Source: Bacillaceae bacterium JMAK1 (GTDB lineage: Bacteria; Bacillota; Bacilli; Bacillales; Marinococcaceae). From it: a DNA stretch of 64,000 bases. A model generated the notes under the pieces. It saw only the letters and a list, made by a program, of their open reading frames with translations, did not search any database and had not been told where the DNA came from. Numbering within the stretch: position 1 is the stretch's first letter; every line of letters begins with the position of its first letter. Location: contig JIBW01000011.1 of NCBI GenBank assembly GCA_012970285.1, positions 1-64,000 on the forward strand. Direction: 5' to 3'. Below are positions 25,591-34,621 of this stretch, in pieces. Position numbers and translations under genes: made by a program.

Positions 25591-25995
25591 TTACTTTTTT
25601 ATTATCTGTTTAGTGTAATTGGTGAAATCTTTCAGGTGATTTGTTACAATTTCCTCCATAATATCTAAATTTAATGATTGATAATCATGCACTGCAATAT
25701 TTCTAAATCCAACCATAGCCTTTAACTTCTTCGCATTATCGGCATCAATATAACTGTGCTCTTGTAACAAATCAAAGGCATCACGACTTGTTTGTGGAAG
25801 ACCAAGCCTTTTAACAGATACAATATGCATGGCTAAATCAATAGAGGCTTCGCACGCACGTTGGATATTCAGTATAATAGAATCCTGTTTTGTGTAATCA
25901 TTTAAATTGTCGCGATTCCCATCATATACCTCTTCTATTCGTTGGATGCAACGTTCTATTGTGGTCACTTTATTTAATACCACGTCACTTTTCAT
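25591..25995 (-). CDS. hepT: HepT-like HEPN ribonuclease toxin
   Basis: About 134 residues, DUF86/HepT family. The active motif RX4HXY is present as RNIAVHDY in the last third. The ATG at 25995 overlaps the end of the antitoxin gene (stop 25987-25985), the usual arrangement; a TTG-ATG pair at 26016 would give seven more residues. HepT is an RNase that is silenced when its MntA partner adds AMP residues to the tyrosine of this motif. The pair acts in plasmid or island maintenance and phage defence in other bacteria. Confidence 0.88.
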   Translation of the reverse strand: MKSDVVLNKVTTIERCIQRIEEVYDGNRDNLNDYTKQDSIILNIQRACEASIDLAMHIVSVKRLGLPQTSRDAFDLLQEHSYIDADNAKKLKAMVGFRNIAVHDYQSLNLDIMEEIVTNHLKDFTNYTKQIIKK

Positions 25996-26401
25996 AAATA
26001 GTCCCACTTTCATCAATTCTTTCTAAAATGCTTTTGCGCTCTTCATTTAATTTAGCGTACATGCTTAATGCAGTCATCTGATGTTTTTCAAACATAAAAC
26101 GGTCTTCTGCGTATATGAGGTAACCCGTAGAATATATCTGTGCTTTAAAAACGGTTGATGCTGATTTGAGGTTCACTAAATCTACTTCAAATTTAAGTAT
26201 ATGAGCAAGGTCTTGAGCGATCGTAAACAATTCATAAGGTTTTGGAGGAACAGATCCTTCTTTTGGATAAAATGCCAAATCAATGTCGCTTTCTTCATGA
26301 TTAGTATTTTTTGCAAACGATCCAAATAATATTATATAGGCTGGGTTAAGCTGCCCAATAAGATGTTTTTTTATATCTTCTTCTTGGATCCTTATGTCCA
26401 T
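25985..26401 (-). CDS. mntA: MntA-like nucleotidyltransferase antitoxin
   Basis: 138 residues. The minimal nucleotidyltransferase signature GSX10DXD is complete: GSFAKNTNHEESDID near residues 27-41, followed later by a third acidic residue in FEVDLVNL. ATG preceded by AGAGGAGGGG. It should AMPylate and neutralise the HepT toxin encoded directly after it. Its catalytic residues are intact, so the pair is probably functional. Confidence 0.88.
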   Translation of the reverse strand: MDIRIQEEDIKKHLIGQLNPAYIILFGSFAKNTNHEESDIDLAFYPKEGSVPPKPYELFTIAQDLAHILKFEVDLVNLKSASTVFKAQIYSTGYLIYAEDRFMFEKHQMTALSMYAKLNEERKSILERIDESGTIYEK

Positions 26402-26706
26402 TAGTACCCCTCCTCTTACTTCTAGTATAACAAATTTTCAATTCATCAATAATAAAGTAAGACTAATTTCATCGAATTATGAAACGCAGGGGTGTCAGAA
26501 AAATGAGTCTCTGAGGGAAAACAGATATGTTGCTTGCTCATTAAACCTAGAGTTTCATAAGTTTGATGAGCTAAACGATGTCTGTTTATTAATTATACAT
26601 GTGGTTAAATAAATACTTAAGGCTGTCTCCTCTTGGAATACAATTAATGTAACGACTTTTATTGATGTTAAAGTCACTGTTTTAGTGACGACATAATGTG
26701 GCATAA
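26402..26706. other. Gene-free stretch
   Basis: About 300 AT-rich bases between the mntA promoter region and the end of the next minus-strand gene. No supported gene or repeat was seen. Confidence 0.35.
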
Positions 26707-27099
26707 CTAAAATGAAATGTTTCGAGGTGAATTTAGTAACGAATGTTTACTCCTACAATATGTAACTAGTGAAGTCCATTTTGGTAATTTACTAACTAAT
26801 TTGTCGATGCATTTAGAGTTTTTAATTACAGTGAGATAAAGTTCTTCTTCAATTAATTCAGAAGCTTTGACCCAATTTTCATTAACTATATAAAATTTTA
26901 GTTCGTGTAACAAACGATAAGTGCTATTTGTATATGCTTTTACTTCCCCTGAAATTTTATGATTTGGATATTTTTGCGTATCAAAGAGTATTTCTTCACA
27001 TATTGACATGCTGTCAAAAACAGGTTGTTTTTCTGAGTATCCTTTTTCATTAATATTATTAGTAATTACATTCAAATATTGTAATATATTCTCCAGCAA
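26707..27099 (-). CDS. Hypothetical protein (130 aa)
   Basis: TTG start with GAGGGGTGAT just upstream. A helix-rich soluble protein with no motif I recognise; the N-terminal half (NILQYLNVITNNINEKGY) and the conserved-looking WVKASELIEEELYLTV suggest an all-alpha fold. It lies after the small gene at 27.25-27.4 kb on the same strand, separated by a terminator. Function unknown. Confidence 0.5.
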   Translation of the reverse strand: MLENILQYLNVITNNINEKGYSEKQPVFDSMSICEEILFDTQKYPNHKISGEVKAYTNSTYRLLHELKFYIVNENWVKASELIEEELYLTVIKNSKCIDKLVSKLPKWTSLVTYCRSKHSLLNSPRNISF

Positions 27100-27210
27100 A
27101 GCTAATCACCCCTCTATAAAATCAACTAACTGTATAAGCCCCTTTAGATATTGCTTATATTCAAAGACATTTTAAAAGTTTTTCTTTATAATTTAGTTTC
27201 GATATAAAAT

Positions 27211-27243
27211 AAGCTTCCTGCATACGATAAAGGAAGCTTTAAA
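27211..27243 (-). terminator. Terminator of the 49-codon gene
   Basis: AAGCTTCCT (27211-27219) and AGGAAGCTT (27231-27239) form a 9-bp stem directly downstream of the minus-strand stop at 27251, followed on that strand by ATTTTAT. Confidence 0.75.
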
Positions 27244-27250
27244 TATGACT

Positions 27251-27400
27251 TTAATAACGTTCGTCCATAGTCATTTCTGCTAAGAACATCTCATGAATGA
27301 TATGAAATTCTTCATCTGTATTTAATCCAGTATGTTTAGTGTAATAATTCAAAGCTTGCATAATCATAATATAATGATCTTCTCTCCGCTTATAGAACAA
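27251..27400 (-). CDS. Small unrecognised protein (49 aa)
   Basis: A TTG start at 27400 has GGTGAT directly and AAGGAG slightly further upstream; the frame runs 49 codons to a TAA, followed at once by a terminator. The product is charged and helical (FYKRREDHYIMIMQALNYYT, then HEMFLAEMTMDERY). Good signals at both ends make it a likely real gene; no family recognised. Confidence 0.5.
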   Translation of the reverse strand: MFYKRREDHYIMIMQALNYYTKHTGLNTDEEFHIIHEMFLAEMTMDERY

Positions 27401-27640
27401 ATCACCACACTCCTTAAAGGTAAATTTTCATAACTTTAACATATAGTACATGTATAAACAATAAGTACCTATATTTGTTTAGAAAATTATAAAAACTTTA
27501 GGATCGTAGAATAAATATTAGATTACAGATAAGTTTACATATTCATCAGTTAAACCATATTCCTGTTTTTTGAGAGTCCATTAATAAACTTTATTTTTAA
27601 AGTAAGAAATATTCGTGTACACAACAATTTTATTTTACAA

Positions 27641-28081
27641 ACTCTCAACATCTGGTACAACCCGGATCGCAACACCTTCACGTGCCCTAATGAAAAAGAA
27701 CTAACGTTTCAGTATGAATCACACCGAAAAGATCGTCATGGCTTTGCACGTAAGGTCGACGTGTATGAGAGTGAAGATTGTTCAAGCTGCCCGTTCCAAA
27801 GAGAATGTACGAAAGCAAAGACAGGAAGCCCTCGTAAACTCTATATAAATAGGAATTGGGAAGACCAAAAGAAAACGATTCGGCAACTGCTTTCAGATGA
27901 AAAAACTGGGGAACTCTACGGTCAGCGTAAGGTTGATGCAGAACCAGTTTTTGGAAATCTGAAAGCTAATTTAGGTTTCACTCGATTGTCTGTTAGAGGC
28001 GATGCACGTGCTCGAAATGAATTGGGGTTTGCCTTCCTCGCTTTGAACATACGAAAATACACAGCGAGGAGCCCCAAGTAA
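27641..28081 (+). pseudogene. IS1182-family transposase, C-terminal fragment
   Basis: In-frame sequence from about 27641 to the stop at 28081 reads WYNPDRNTFTCPNEKEL, then CSSCPFQRECTKA, and ends with RKVDAEPVFGNLKANLGF and RARNELGFAFLALNIRKY, the typical C-terminal third (with the catalytic Glu region) of IS1182-type DDE transposases. The first 300 or so residues are missing, so it is a dead remnant. A hairpin of about 15 bp (28118-28156) just after it may be part of the former element end. Confidence 0.85.
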
Positions 28082-28117
28082 ACAAAAAGCAGGGGCGCTC
28101 GCATCAAAAAAGAAAAA

Positions 28118-28156
28118 GTTCGGCTCATCATGGATCGATGAGTCAAACTTTTTTAC
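28118..28156. terminator. Hairpin after the IS remnant
   Basis: AAAAAGTTCGGCTCATC pairs with GATGAGTCAAACTTTTT around a 5-7 nt loop and has A/T runs at both sides, so it could terminate transcription in both directions. Confidence 0.6.
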
Positions 28157-28189
28157 ATTTTTCATTATAAATGGCTAGTTATGCCCCAG

Positions 28190-28380
28190 CCTTGTTTCTT
28201 TTTTGTAACTTATATCTAAAATGGTATGCTTACCAGTGACAAGTACAAACACAAAAAAGAAGCAACCACCTCTGACCGCAAATTAGACGGGTGATTACTT
28301 CACTTTCATAGTGAACTTTCATCCATTTCAGGACTTGTTCTGTGACCCTAGAGTGTTGACGCACTTTAGGGTTTTTTTAA
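28190..28380 (+). other. Relic resembling the 3' end of a type I toxin locus
   Basis: A Lys-rich codon string (ACAAAAAAGAAG) leads into an imperfect inverted repeat (GAAGCAACCACC against GGGTGATTACTTC, 28262-28304). Then comes a strong terminator: ACCCTAGAGTG (28345-28355), loop TTGACG, CACTTTAGGGT, seven T. This layout resembles Fst/TxpA-like loci (hydrophobic peptide ending in lysines, a stem, then a GTGACCCT terminator). The toxin's hydrophobic part is missing, so if related it is only a remnant. Confidence 0.3.
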
Positions 28381-28641
28381 AGATCCCATCAATGTAAAAG
28401 GCTTTTGATGAGCTTATTGTAGTATAGTGTAAGGTTACCATTTTTATGCACTATAATCAACAAAGCACTTCTGATAGGTCTCGCCAGGGGAACCACCAAC
28501 TATTCAACAATTTCATACGCTGAGTGAAATTATTGTCCGTCATCAACAAATCATCTGCAAAAAGAAAGAGATCAGCTATAGAAAGGGGCTATGGATCAGG
28601 GGAAAAGGTTAGGTAAAGCTTCATTTCAAGAAAAAGCCGGA

Positions 28642-28860
28642 CTAATAAAAATCGCGGCTCTTTGATTTTCTATTTACTATTTTTAAAATGATATAAATAA
28701 GTGTACCTATCAATAACGGGACACTCATCCAAATACAAATTTGTATCAGGAGATTGAGATATGAATTACTTGTTGTAGAGGAAACAATTCCAGACATTAC
28801 TAAACAGTGGATACCAAGCAAGATCAAAATCGAAGGAACCAGCCAATCCTTTCTTTTCAT
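28642..28860 (-). CDS. Small two-helix membrane protein (72 aa)
   Basis: Two hydrophobic segments (about residues 10-27 and 37-62) with a basic tail. Its ATG overlaps the end of the ResE-like gene (ATGA-type overlap), so it is the last gene of the res operon. No family recognised; a role near cytochrome c maturation or the ResE sensor is guesswork from position. Confidence 0.65.
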   Translation of the reverse strand: MKRKDWLVPSILILLGIHCLVMSGIVSSTTSNSYLNLLIQICIWMSVPLLIGTLIYIILKIVNRKSKSRDFY

Positions 28861-30230
28861 TCATCTCCCTCCTTCGCCTCTGGGAAACTCAATATGAATT
28901 TTGTTCCTTTTCCGAACTGGCTTTCTACCTCAATCGATCCATATTGAAGTTCAGTTAATTGTTTAACGATTGCGAGACCCAGCCCTGTCCCCCCGTGATC
29001 ACGCGCTCTTGATTTCTCCACTCGATAAAAACGATCAAAAATGTGAGGGAGATATTCTGTATTAATACCTTTGCCAGTATCTGAAACAATTGCTTTTACT
29101 TTCCCATGCTCGGCGTTAACTTCGACCAAGATTTGTCCCTTTTCTGTGTATCTTACTGCATTCTGTAATAAGTTCGTGAATATTTGCTCTAACCGAAAAG
29201 CATCTGCAGCAATATGAGGAATATCCGAATCACATTTGACGATTAGTCTGATGTCTTTCTCTTTTGCTGTTGCTTCTATTTTGGCTACCGCACTATTGAC
29301 AGCATTTTCGACCTCAACCAATTCAAGTTCCAATGGAAACCGTTCCTCTTCCATGCGAGATAACTCAAATAAATCATTAATCAATCGGTTCATTCGGTGA
29401 GATTCATCGTTAATAATCTCAATAAAACGTTGGTGTTCTTTATCGTCCTTATAAAATCCCTTTTTTAAAGCATCACTATAACCCTGTATATAAGAAAGTG
29501 GCGTTCGAAACTCATGGGAAACGTTCGAAAAAAATTCCTGTTTATTGATTCGATACCTTTTTAAGTCATGTGCTAATTCATTCATAGATTGAGAAAGTGA
29601 ACCTAACTCATCTCGTGTTGTCACTGGCACTTTAACATCTAAATTTCCCCTGGCCATCTGACGGGCAGCTTTTTCCATCTCTTGTAGTGGGGTTGAGAGT
29701 TGTCTTGAGACAATAAATGTGAATCCAAAGGCAAGCAGAAGAGCACCCATGCCTGAAAGAATTAGGGCGTTCTGCACCTGTCCCGCGGAATTTCCCATTA
29801 AATTTGTTGGAGAAAAAATATAAACTTCACCGGTATCCGCTGATGTATTCTCAACCCGCCTTCCTGAATAAAAATAATCTACTCCCGTTTCCGTATCCGT
29901 GTAAACCCTCTGTTCACTTTGAGTTGATGGTTCTTCACTCTGTGTAAAACCACTAATTCCAGAGTTGCCTATAATTTCTCCCTCTTGATTGAAAACGACA
30001 AGTTCCATCGCCGTCTCACTTGACATGGAATTAACAAAATAGCTTATATCCGATGCTTCAAATACTCCTAGTAGCTGTGCATACTTTGAAGCCAATTCAC
30101 CCGTTTCCTCTTGCAAGTGAGCATGGTTAAAGTTAATAAATATCTGATTCATCATGAAACCTAATGGCAGTAAAACAATCAATAACAAAACTAAAATCGA
30201 ACCAGATAGTTTATAAAATATCGCATTCAT
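28857..30230 (-). CDS. resE: ResE-like sensor histidine kinase
   Basis: 457 residues. Transmembrane segment at about 8-28, an extracytoplasmic sensor region, a second segment near 158-178, then a HAMP linker (SRQLSTPLQEMEKAARQMA), the phosphoacceptor helix with SHEFRTP, and an ATPase domain with N-, G1- and G2-boxes (NLLQNAVRYT, DTGKGI, GTGLGLAI). It starts 2 nt after the response regulator gene and is co-transcribed with it. ResE controls ResD phosphorylation in response to oxygen limitation and nitric oxide in Bacillus; assignment here rests on the neighbouring cytochrome c genes. Confidence 0.9.
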   Translation of the reverse strand: MNAIFYKLSGSILVLLLIVLLPLGFMMNQIFINFNHAHLQEETGELASKYAQLLGVFEASDISYFVNSMSSETAMELVVFNQEGEIIGNSGISGFTQSEEPSTQSEQRVYTDTETGVDYFYSGRRVENTSADTGEVYIFSPTNLMGNSAGQVQNALILSGMGALLLAFGFTFIVSRQLSTPLQEMEKAARQMARGNLDVKVPVTTRDELGSLSQSMNELAHDLKRYRINKQEFFSNVSHEFRTPLSYIQGYSDALKKGFYKDDKEHQRFIEIINDESHRMNRLINDLFELSRMEEERFPLELELVEVENAVNSAVAKIEATAKEKDIRLIVKCDSDIPHIAADAFRLEQIFTNLLQNAVRYTEKGQILVEVNAEHGKVKAIVSDTGKGINTEYLPHIFDRFYRVEKSRARDHGGTGLGLAIVKQLTELQYGSIEVESQFGKGTKFILSFPEAKEGDE

Positions 30231-30232
30231 AA

Positions 30233-30931
30233 TTATAGTTCCTTCGTTGAATTAAATTTATATCCAACCCCCCAAACGGTTTTAATGGGATTGAATGAAA
30301 GGCCTGCACCGTTTAGCTTGGTTCGAATATTTTTTATATGCGTATCAATCGTTCGAGGATCTTGTCTTTCATTCATAGACCAAACTTGATCAATGATATT
30401 TTCCCTGGTGTAGATGCGTTCAGTTCTATTGGCCATCAAATACAGGATGTTAAATTCCTTTGATGTGAGCTCAATGGTTTTTCCTGCTACTTTTACTTCA
30501 TGTAAATCTCGATTAATCCTTAACTCCTCAATCATTACCACATGCTGATTGTCATTTGAGAAATAACTCTTTCTCCTTAATAAAGCTTTAACTCGAGCAA
30601 CGAGCTCTTCCGGTGCAAAAGGTTTAACGAGATAATCATCCGCCCCAATATTCAAACCTTTTACTCGATCCTCTACATCTGTTTTTGCAGTGAGCATAAG
30701 AATGGATGTGTCTGCTTGAATGGAACGAACGTATTTACAAACTTCCCACCCATCAGCGTCAGGCAGCATAATATCTAAAATTATGGTTTCATAGCTTTGA
30801 TTCTTTATCATTTCAATGGCCTCTAGTCCAGAATTTGCTTCATCTAGACGATAGCCTTCATTTTTTAAATAGAGGCGTACTAATTCCCGCATATTTCGTT
30901 CGTCATCCACAATGAGTATACGTTCTGCCAA
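30233..30931 (-). CDS. resD: ResD-like OmpR-family response regulator
   Basis: 232 residues. Receiver domain with acidic pocket (VDDE), phospho-accepting Asp in ILDIMLPDADGWEV, and Lys in DYLVKPF; then an OmpR winged helix with ELTSKEFNILYLMANR and TIDTHIKNIRTKL. AGGGAGG ribosome site upstream. It activates cytochrome and nitrate-respiration genes in relatives. A hairpin sits between this gene and resA, which may separate expression of the regulators from the biogenesis genes. Confidence 0.92.
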   Translation of the reverse strand: MAERILIVDDERNMRELVRLYLKNEGYRLDEANSGLEAIEMIKNQSYETIILDIMLPDADGWEVCKYVRSIQADTSILMLTAKTDVEDRVKGLNIGADDYLVKPFAPEELVARVKALLRRKSYFSNDNQHVVMIEELRINRDLHEVKVAGKTIELTSKEFNILYLMANRTERIYTRENIIDQVWSMNERQDPRTIDTHIKNIRTKLNGAGLSFNPIKTVWGVGYKFNSTKEL

Positions 30932-31020
30932 AGTTCTTAACCTCCCTATGTCTTCTTATGTACAGTTTACTTAAAAAATATGTGATTTCCATGAAGAATT
31001 TCCATGAAGAACAACACAAA

Positions 31021-31050
31021 CCCTATAAGAATATGGAACATCTTATAGGG
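31021..31050 (-). terminator. Hairpin between resA and resD
   Basis: A perfect 10-bp inverted repeat CCCTATAAGA/TCTTATAGGG with a 10-nt loop. There is no strong T-run on the minus strand, so it may act as an attenuator or mRNA-stability element. Next to it TTCCATGAAGAA occurs twice in tandem (about 30988-31010). Confidence 0.5.
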
Positions 31051-31088
31051 CTCATCTTGATTCATATTTCAGGTCTTTCCAGCAAGAT

Positions 31089-31643
31089 CTATACCTCTGG
31101 GTCAATCATCTCCATAAAATCTCTTACATTTTGTTCGCTCATCCCCCCTACTCGTATGTGGATCACTTCCCCTGATTCATCAATCAAATAGGTAGCAGGG
31201 AGTTGCCTAACCCCGTAACGATCCATCACATTACTGTTTTGGTCCTGAAGTATCGGGAATGTGAGTTGAAGGCGTTCAGCAAAGCGATTAATAATTAATT
31301 CGGATTCACCAACATTAACGGCTAAAATTTCTACATCCTTATCCATATATTTCTGATGTTCTGCTTCCATATAAGGCATTTCTTCCTCACAAGGGGGACA
31401 ATAAGTCCCCCAAAAGTTCAAAAATACCCCTTGCCCCTGATAATCTTCAAGTGCAACACGTTCCCCATGCATATTGGTTAATGCAAAATTGGGTGCTTGA
31501 TCTCCTTCTGTAACGTAAGCAACATCTTCACGACTTAAGTTATTATAAAACAAATAGGCAATGGTCATCATTAAAATTGAAAGTATTATAATTCGCATGA
31601 ATAGCCGACGCTTTTTACGTTCATACCTTGTATGTTGATCCAT
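31089..31643 (-). CDS. resA: ResA-like membrane-anchored thiol-disulfide oxidoreductase
   Basis: 184 residues. One N-terminal membrane anchor (about 17-33) and an extracytoplasmic thioredoxin fold with the active site YCPPCEEEMP (Cys82, Cys85) and the cis-Pro region QLPATYLID. It keeps apocytochrome c haem-binding cysteines reduced for haem attachment, taking electrons from CcdA. AGGGGAG site before the ATG. Located after resC instead of before resB, a gene order different from B. subtilis. Confidence 0.92.
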   Translation of the reverse strand: MDQHTRYERKKRRLFMRIIILSILMMTIAYLFYNNLSREDVAYVTEGDQAPNFALTNMHGERVALEDYQGQGVFLNFWGTYCPPCEEEMPYMEAEHQKYMDKDVEILAVNVGESELIINRFAERLQLTFPILQDQNSNVMDRYGVRQLPATYLIDESGEVIHIRVGGMSEQNVRDFMEMIDPEV

Positions 31644-31713
31644 TAAATGTGCTCCCCTACTTGCTCTTGCATTAAGTTTTTAATGACTTGAAATCTAGAA
31701 TGAGTAATTTTTA

Positions 31714-32907
31714 CTAAGCATACGAATGAAGCCCGGCAATCACAAGATTTACAAAGATCAAATTAAACATGATAATGGCAAAACCAATGACCGCAAGCCA
31801 GCCAGATCGCTCACCTTGCCAACTGCGATTTAACCTAAAATGCAAATATGCTGCATAGAAGAGAAATGTAATCAGTGCCCATACTTCTTTGGGATCCCAT
31901 CCCCAAAATCTTGTCCATGCAACTTGAGCCCATATCATTGCAAATACAAGACCTCCTAGTGTGAAAATCGGAAAACCAATGGCGATTGCACGATAACTGA
32001 TCTCATCCATGGTTTCTGGATTGACATTCTTAAGTAAAGGTTGAAATAACGCACCAATCCGACGCCTTGTCACTAATCGAATACCCACATATAGCAGCAA
32101 TCCTGTTCCGAAAGCCCAAACGACCGTATTGAAATCGTCACTTACAACCCAGACCGGCATATAAATCCATGGTTCCATTCGTTCTGGTGTAAGGAGTTCC
32201 CCCTCATTCGGCCCAAAAATTGGCGGGAGTTTGTACTGTACCTCAGCTTGTTCATCAAATTCGTTTACATAAGAAAAAGTTGCTTCATAGTTGAATGCAT
32301 TGAACGAGTTTGTAACTAGAATGAAAGCGACTAGACTGATAATCATGTACATGACGAATTCGATCCCAAATGTCTGCTTGGTCATTCGCTTACTTTTTAA
32401 ATCTATCATTCGTAATAACTGGACCAACCCTGCCCCAAAGCTAACGGCTAGAATTCCTTGTCCTAACCCTGTTGTTAACACATGGATTTCTAACCAATAT
32501 GATTGGAGTGCTGGTTGTAACGGTTGATATTCCGTCACGAATATAGAAGCATAACCGATCATCAGCATGACAACCGGCATTGTAAATAAACCAAGTGCAT
32601 TCATTCTATACATCCCATATAACAGGACAAATGCAAGACTAATGGTTATTGAAAAGAATGTAAGGTATTCAAACATATTACTTACGGGTGCAAAACCGAT
32701 CTCGATCCACCTCGTTACAAAGTAACCTAGCGAAAAGAGCAGGCCTCCGATGGAGGCTATGTAACCAACATTCCCCCACTTGTTTCCCGTAACTTCACGG
32801 TTACGATTTCTCCACTTCTTCCCTGTTAATGCAACAGCATAGAAAATTGTTGCAAACAAGTAGAAAAAGAATGAGATCGTTAGTAAATTCATGCTCAGTT
32901 GAGCCAT
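31714..32907 (-). CDS. resC: ResC/CcsA-type cytochrome c synthetase subunit
   Basis: 397 residues, eight or more membrane segments. The haem-handling tryptophan-rich motif is clear as WGWDPKEVWA in the C-terminal third, flanked by conserved His residues. With ResB it forms the system II haem exporter and ligase. AGGAGG site; 30 nt after resB. Confidence 0.93.
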   Translation of the reverse strand: MAQLSMNLLTISFFFYLFATIFYAVALTGKKWRNRNREVTGNKWGNVGYIASIGGLLFSLGYFVTRWIEIGFAPVSNMFEYLTFFSITISLAFVLLYGMYRMNALGLFTMPVVMLMIGYASIFVTEYQPLQPALQSYWLEIHVLTTGLGQGILAVSFGAGLVQLLRMIDLKSKRMTKQTFGIEFVMYMIISLVAFILVTNSFNAFNYEATFSYVNEFDEQAEVQYKLPPIFGPNEGELLTPERMEPWIYMPVWVVSDDFNTVVWAFGTGLLLYVGIRLVTRRRIGALFQPLLKNVNPETMDEISYRAIAIGFPIFTLGGLVFAMIWAQVAWTRFWGWDPKEVWALITFLFYAAYLHFRLNRSWQGERSGWLAVIGFAIIMFNLIFVNLVIAGLHSYA

Positions 32908-32937
32908 CGATCTTTCACCTTCCTCCTGTTAAAGAAA

Positions 32938-34569
32938 TTAGGATTTATCATGATCTTCCAAATCTGTTTGGTCTTTAGGCATAGAAAGCTTTGCATAACG
33001 AGCTACATTTGATATATCCTTTTTCAATGATTGCCAGTTTTTATTTGTATGTGCGGCTACCCATACTTCATTGTTCTTCGCTTGTAACCATATCCTTCGG
33101 TGCGACCAATAGGAGCCTTGGGCCAGTCCAATCATAAAGATTGCTCCTCCAATGATAAGATATGGGATTGTATTGTCTTTTCGAACAGTAAGGCCAGTAA
33201 CATGATTTGTATCGACTCCCGATAGTGAATACGAATATCTATTGGGTTCATCGTTTGGGGTTACATCAAAATTTCTTTGTATTCCTATAAAGGTATGTTC
33301 GTCCTCTCCTGTATCATCATTTACCATTTCGAAAATAAATGCCGGATTATCCGGTACAGCGTTTTCTGTCGACGGAATTCCTTCATCATTTATAATATAA
33401 TTCGGGAAGTAACTGTGAATTCGAACGGTTTCGCCATTCGATAATGAATAGTCATCTTCAGGATTATTTAGGTCAACAGCAAAAGAGCCTACTTCTTCAT
33501 TTGTTAATCGATCTTCCACATCAAATGTCATTTCGCTCAGTTCATGCAACTTATAATCGACTTGATAGAGTGAAAAATCATCAAAGTGAAACGGATCATT
33601 CACCTCAATTCCATGTCGGTCAACCTCTACCAAGCTTTGATCCAACCCAAGTATACCTTCAGGACGGTAGAGTACGGCATCTGTTCGAAACAATGATTCG
33701 AACATCACCGCATTACTGGCTTCCATACCATCCTGAAACAACGGATCATCTTCATCATAAATCTCCATCGTAAACGCTAAGTTTTCAACATAGAACTCAC
33801 CAGAAGTTCCAGGTACTACCTCCGTCTCCCCTTCACGGACCCAAACATTATCGTGCACATACATCCCAGGGACGAAACGTAATGAGGCTCCGATCAAGAA
33901 GACAATCAGACCAATATGATTCACATAAGGACCCCATCTCGCCCACCGGTTTTTCTCAGCTAAAAGGTTGCCATCTTCCTCACGAATCTTATAACGCCTT
34001 TTCTTTAATTCTTTTTTGGCATTCTCCATGGTCTCTTCGACTGTCTCCACTTGACTTGTGCCAAAAATCCTCTGTCTGCGCAAAAAGTTTGGGTGTCGCG
34101 TTACGCGCTGTGATTTTAATGCTCGATAGAGAGGAAAAAAACGATCAATGCTGGCAATGATGATAGATGTACCCAGTGCTGCAATCAGTAACATGTACCA
34201 CCAAGAACCGTATAGGTTATGAAAACCAAAGGAATAGTATAATTGACCAAGAGGCCCATACTCTTCAACATAGTGTACCGATGGATCTTCTCCAGGAGGG
34301 ATAAATAATTCTTGTGGAAATATGGTTCCAATCATAGAAGCAATTAAAGTTACAATGATTAAACCAATCCCAACTTTCACAGAGGAAAAAAAGCCCCATA
34401 CTTTATCAATGATTGAACGATTATATGTTTGAGAGCGTCGCGCTGCTCCTTCATAGCGCATATTTAATAACTTAGTTGAGTCATCATTAACCAATGGTTT
34501 TCCACAAGCACCACATACCTCCGTACCGTACGGATTTACTTGTCCGCATTCGCATTTTATTTCTTCCAT
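32938..34569 (-). CDS. resB: ResB-type cytochrome c synthetase subunit
   Basis: 543 residues. It begins with a cytoplasmic zinc-ribbon-like segment (CECGQVNPYGTEVCGACG), as in Bacillus ResB, then three membrane helices, a large acidic extracytoplasmic domain (about 225-445) and a last membrane segment near 455-475. Works with ResC in haem delivery and attachment at the outer face of the membrane. The very acidic outer domain hints at adaptation to salty surroundings (inference). Confidence 0.93.
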   Translation of the reverse strand: MEEIKCECGQVNPYGTEVCGACGKPLVNDDSTKLLNMRYEGAARRSQTYNRSIIDKVWGFFSSVKVGIGLIIVTLIASMIGTIFPQELFIPPGEDPSVHYVEEYGPLGQLYYSFGFHNLYGSWWYMLLIAALGTSIIIASIDRFFPLYRALKSQRVTRHPNFLRRQRIFGTSQVETVEETMENAKKELKKRRYKIREEDGNLLAEKNRWARWGPYVNHIGLIVFLIGASLRFVPGMYVHDNVWVREGETEVVPGTSGEFYVENLAFTMEIYDEDDPLFQDGMEASNAVMFESLFRTDAVLYRPEGILGLDQSLVEVDRHGIEVNDPFHFDDFSLYQVDYKLHELSEMTFDVEDRLTNEEVGSFAVDLNNPEDDYSLSNGETVRIHSYFPNYIINDEGIPSTENAVPDNPAFIFEMVNDDTGEDEHTFIGIQRNFDVTPNDEPNRYSYSLSGVDTNHVTGLTVRKDNTIPYLIIGGAIFMIGLAQGSYWSHRRIWLQAKNNEVWVAAHTNKNWQSLKKDISNVARYAKLSMPKDQTDLEDHDKS

Positions 34570-34621
34570 ACATCACTCACCCTTATAAACTACTTGAATC
34601 AGGTTGTTTGTTTTATTCTTT

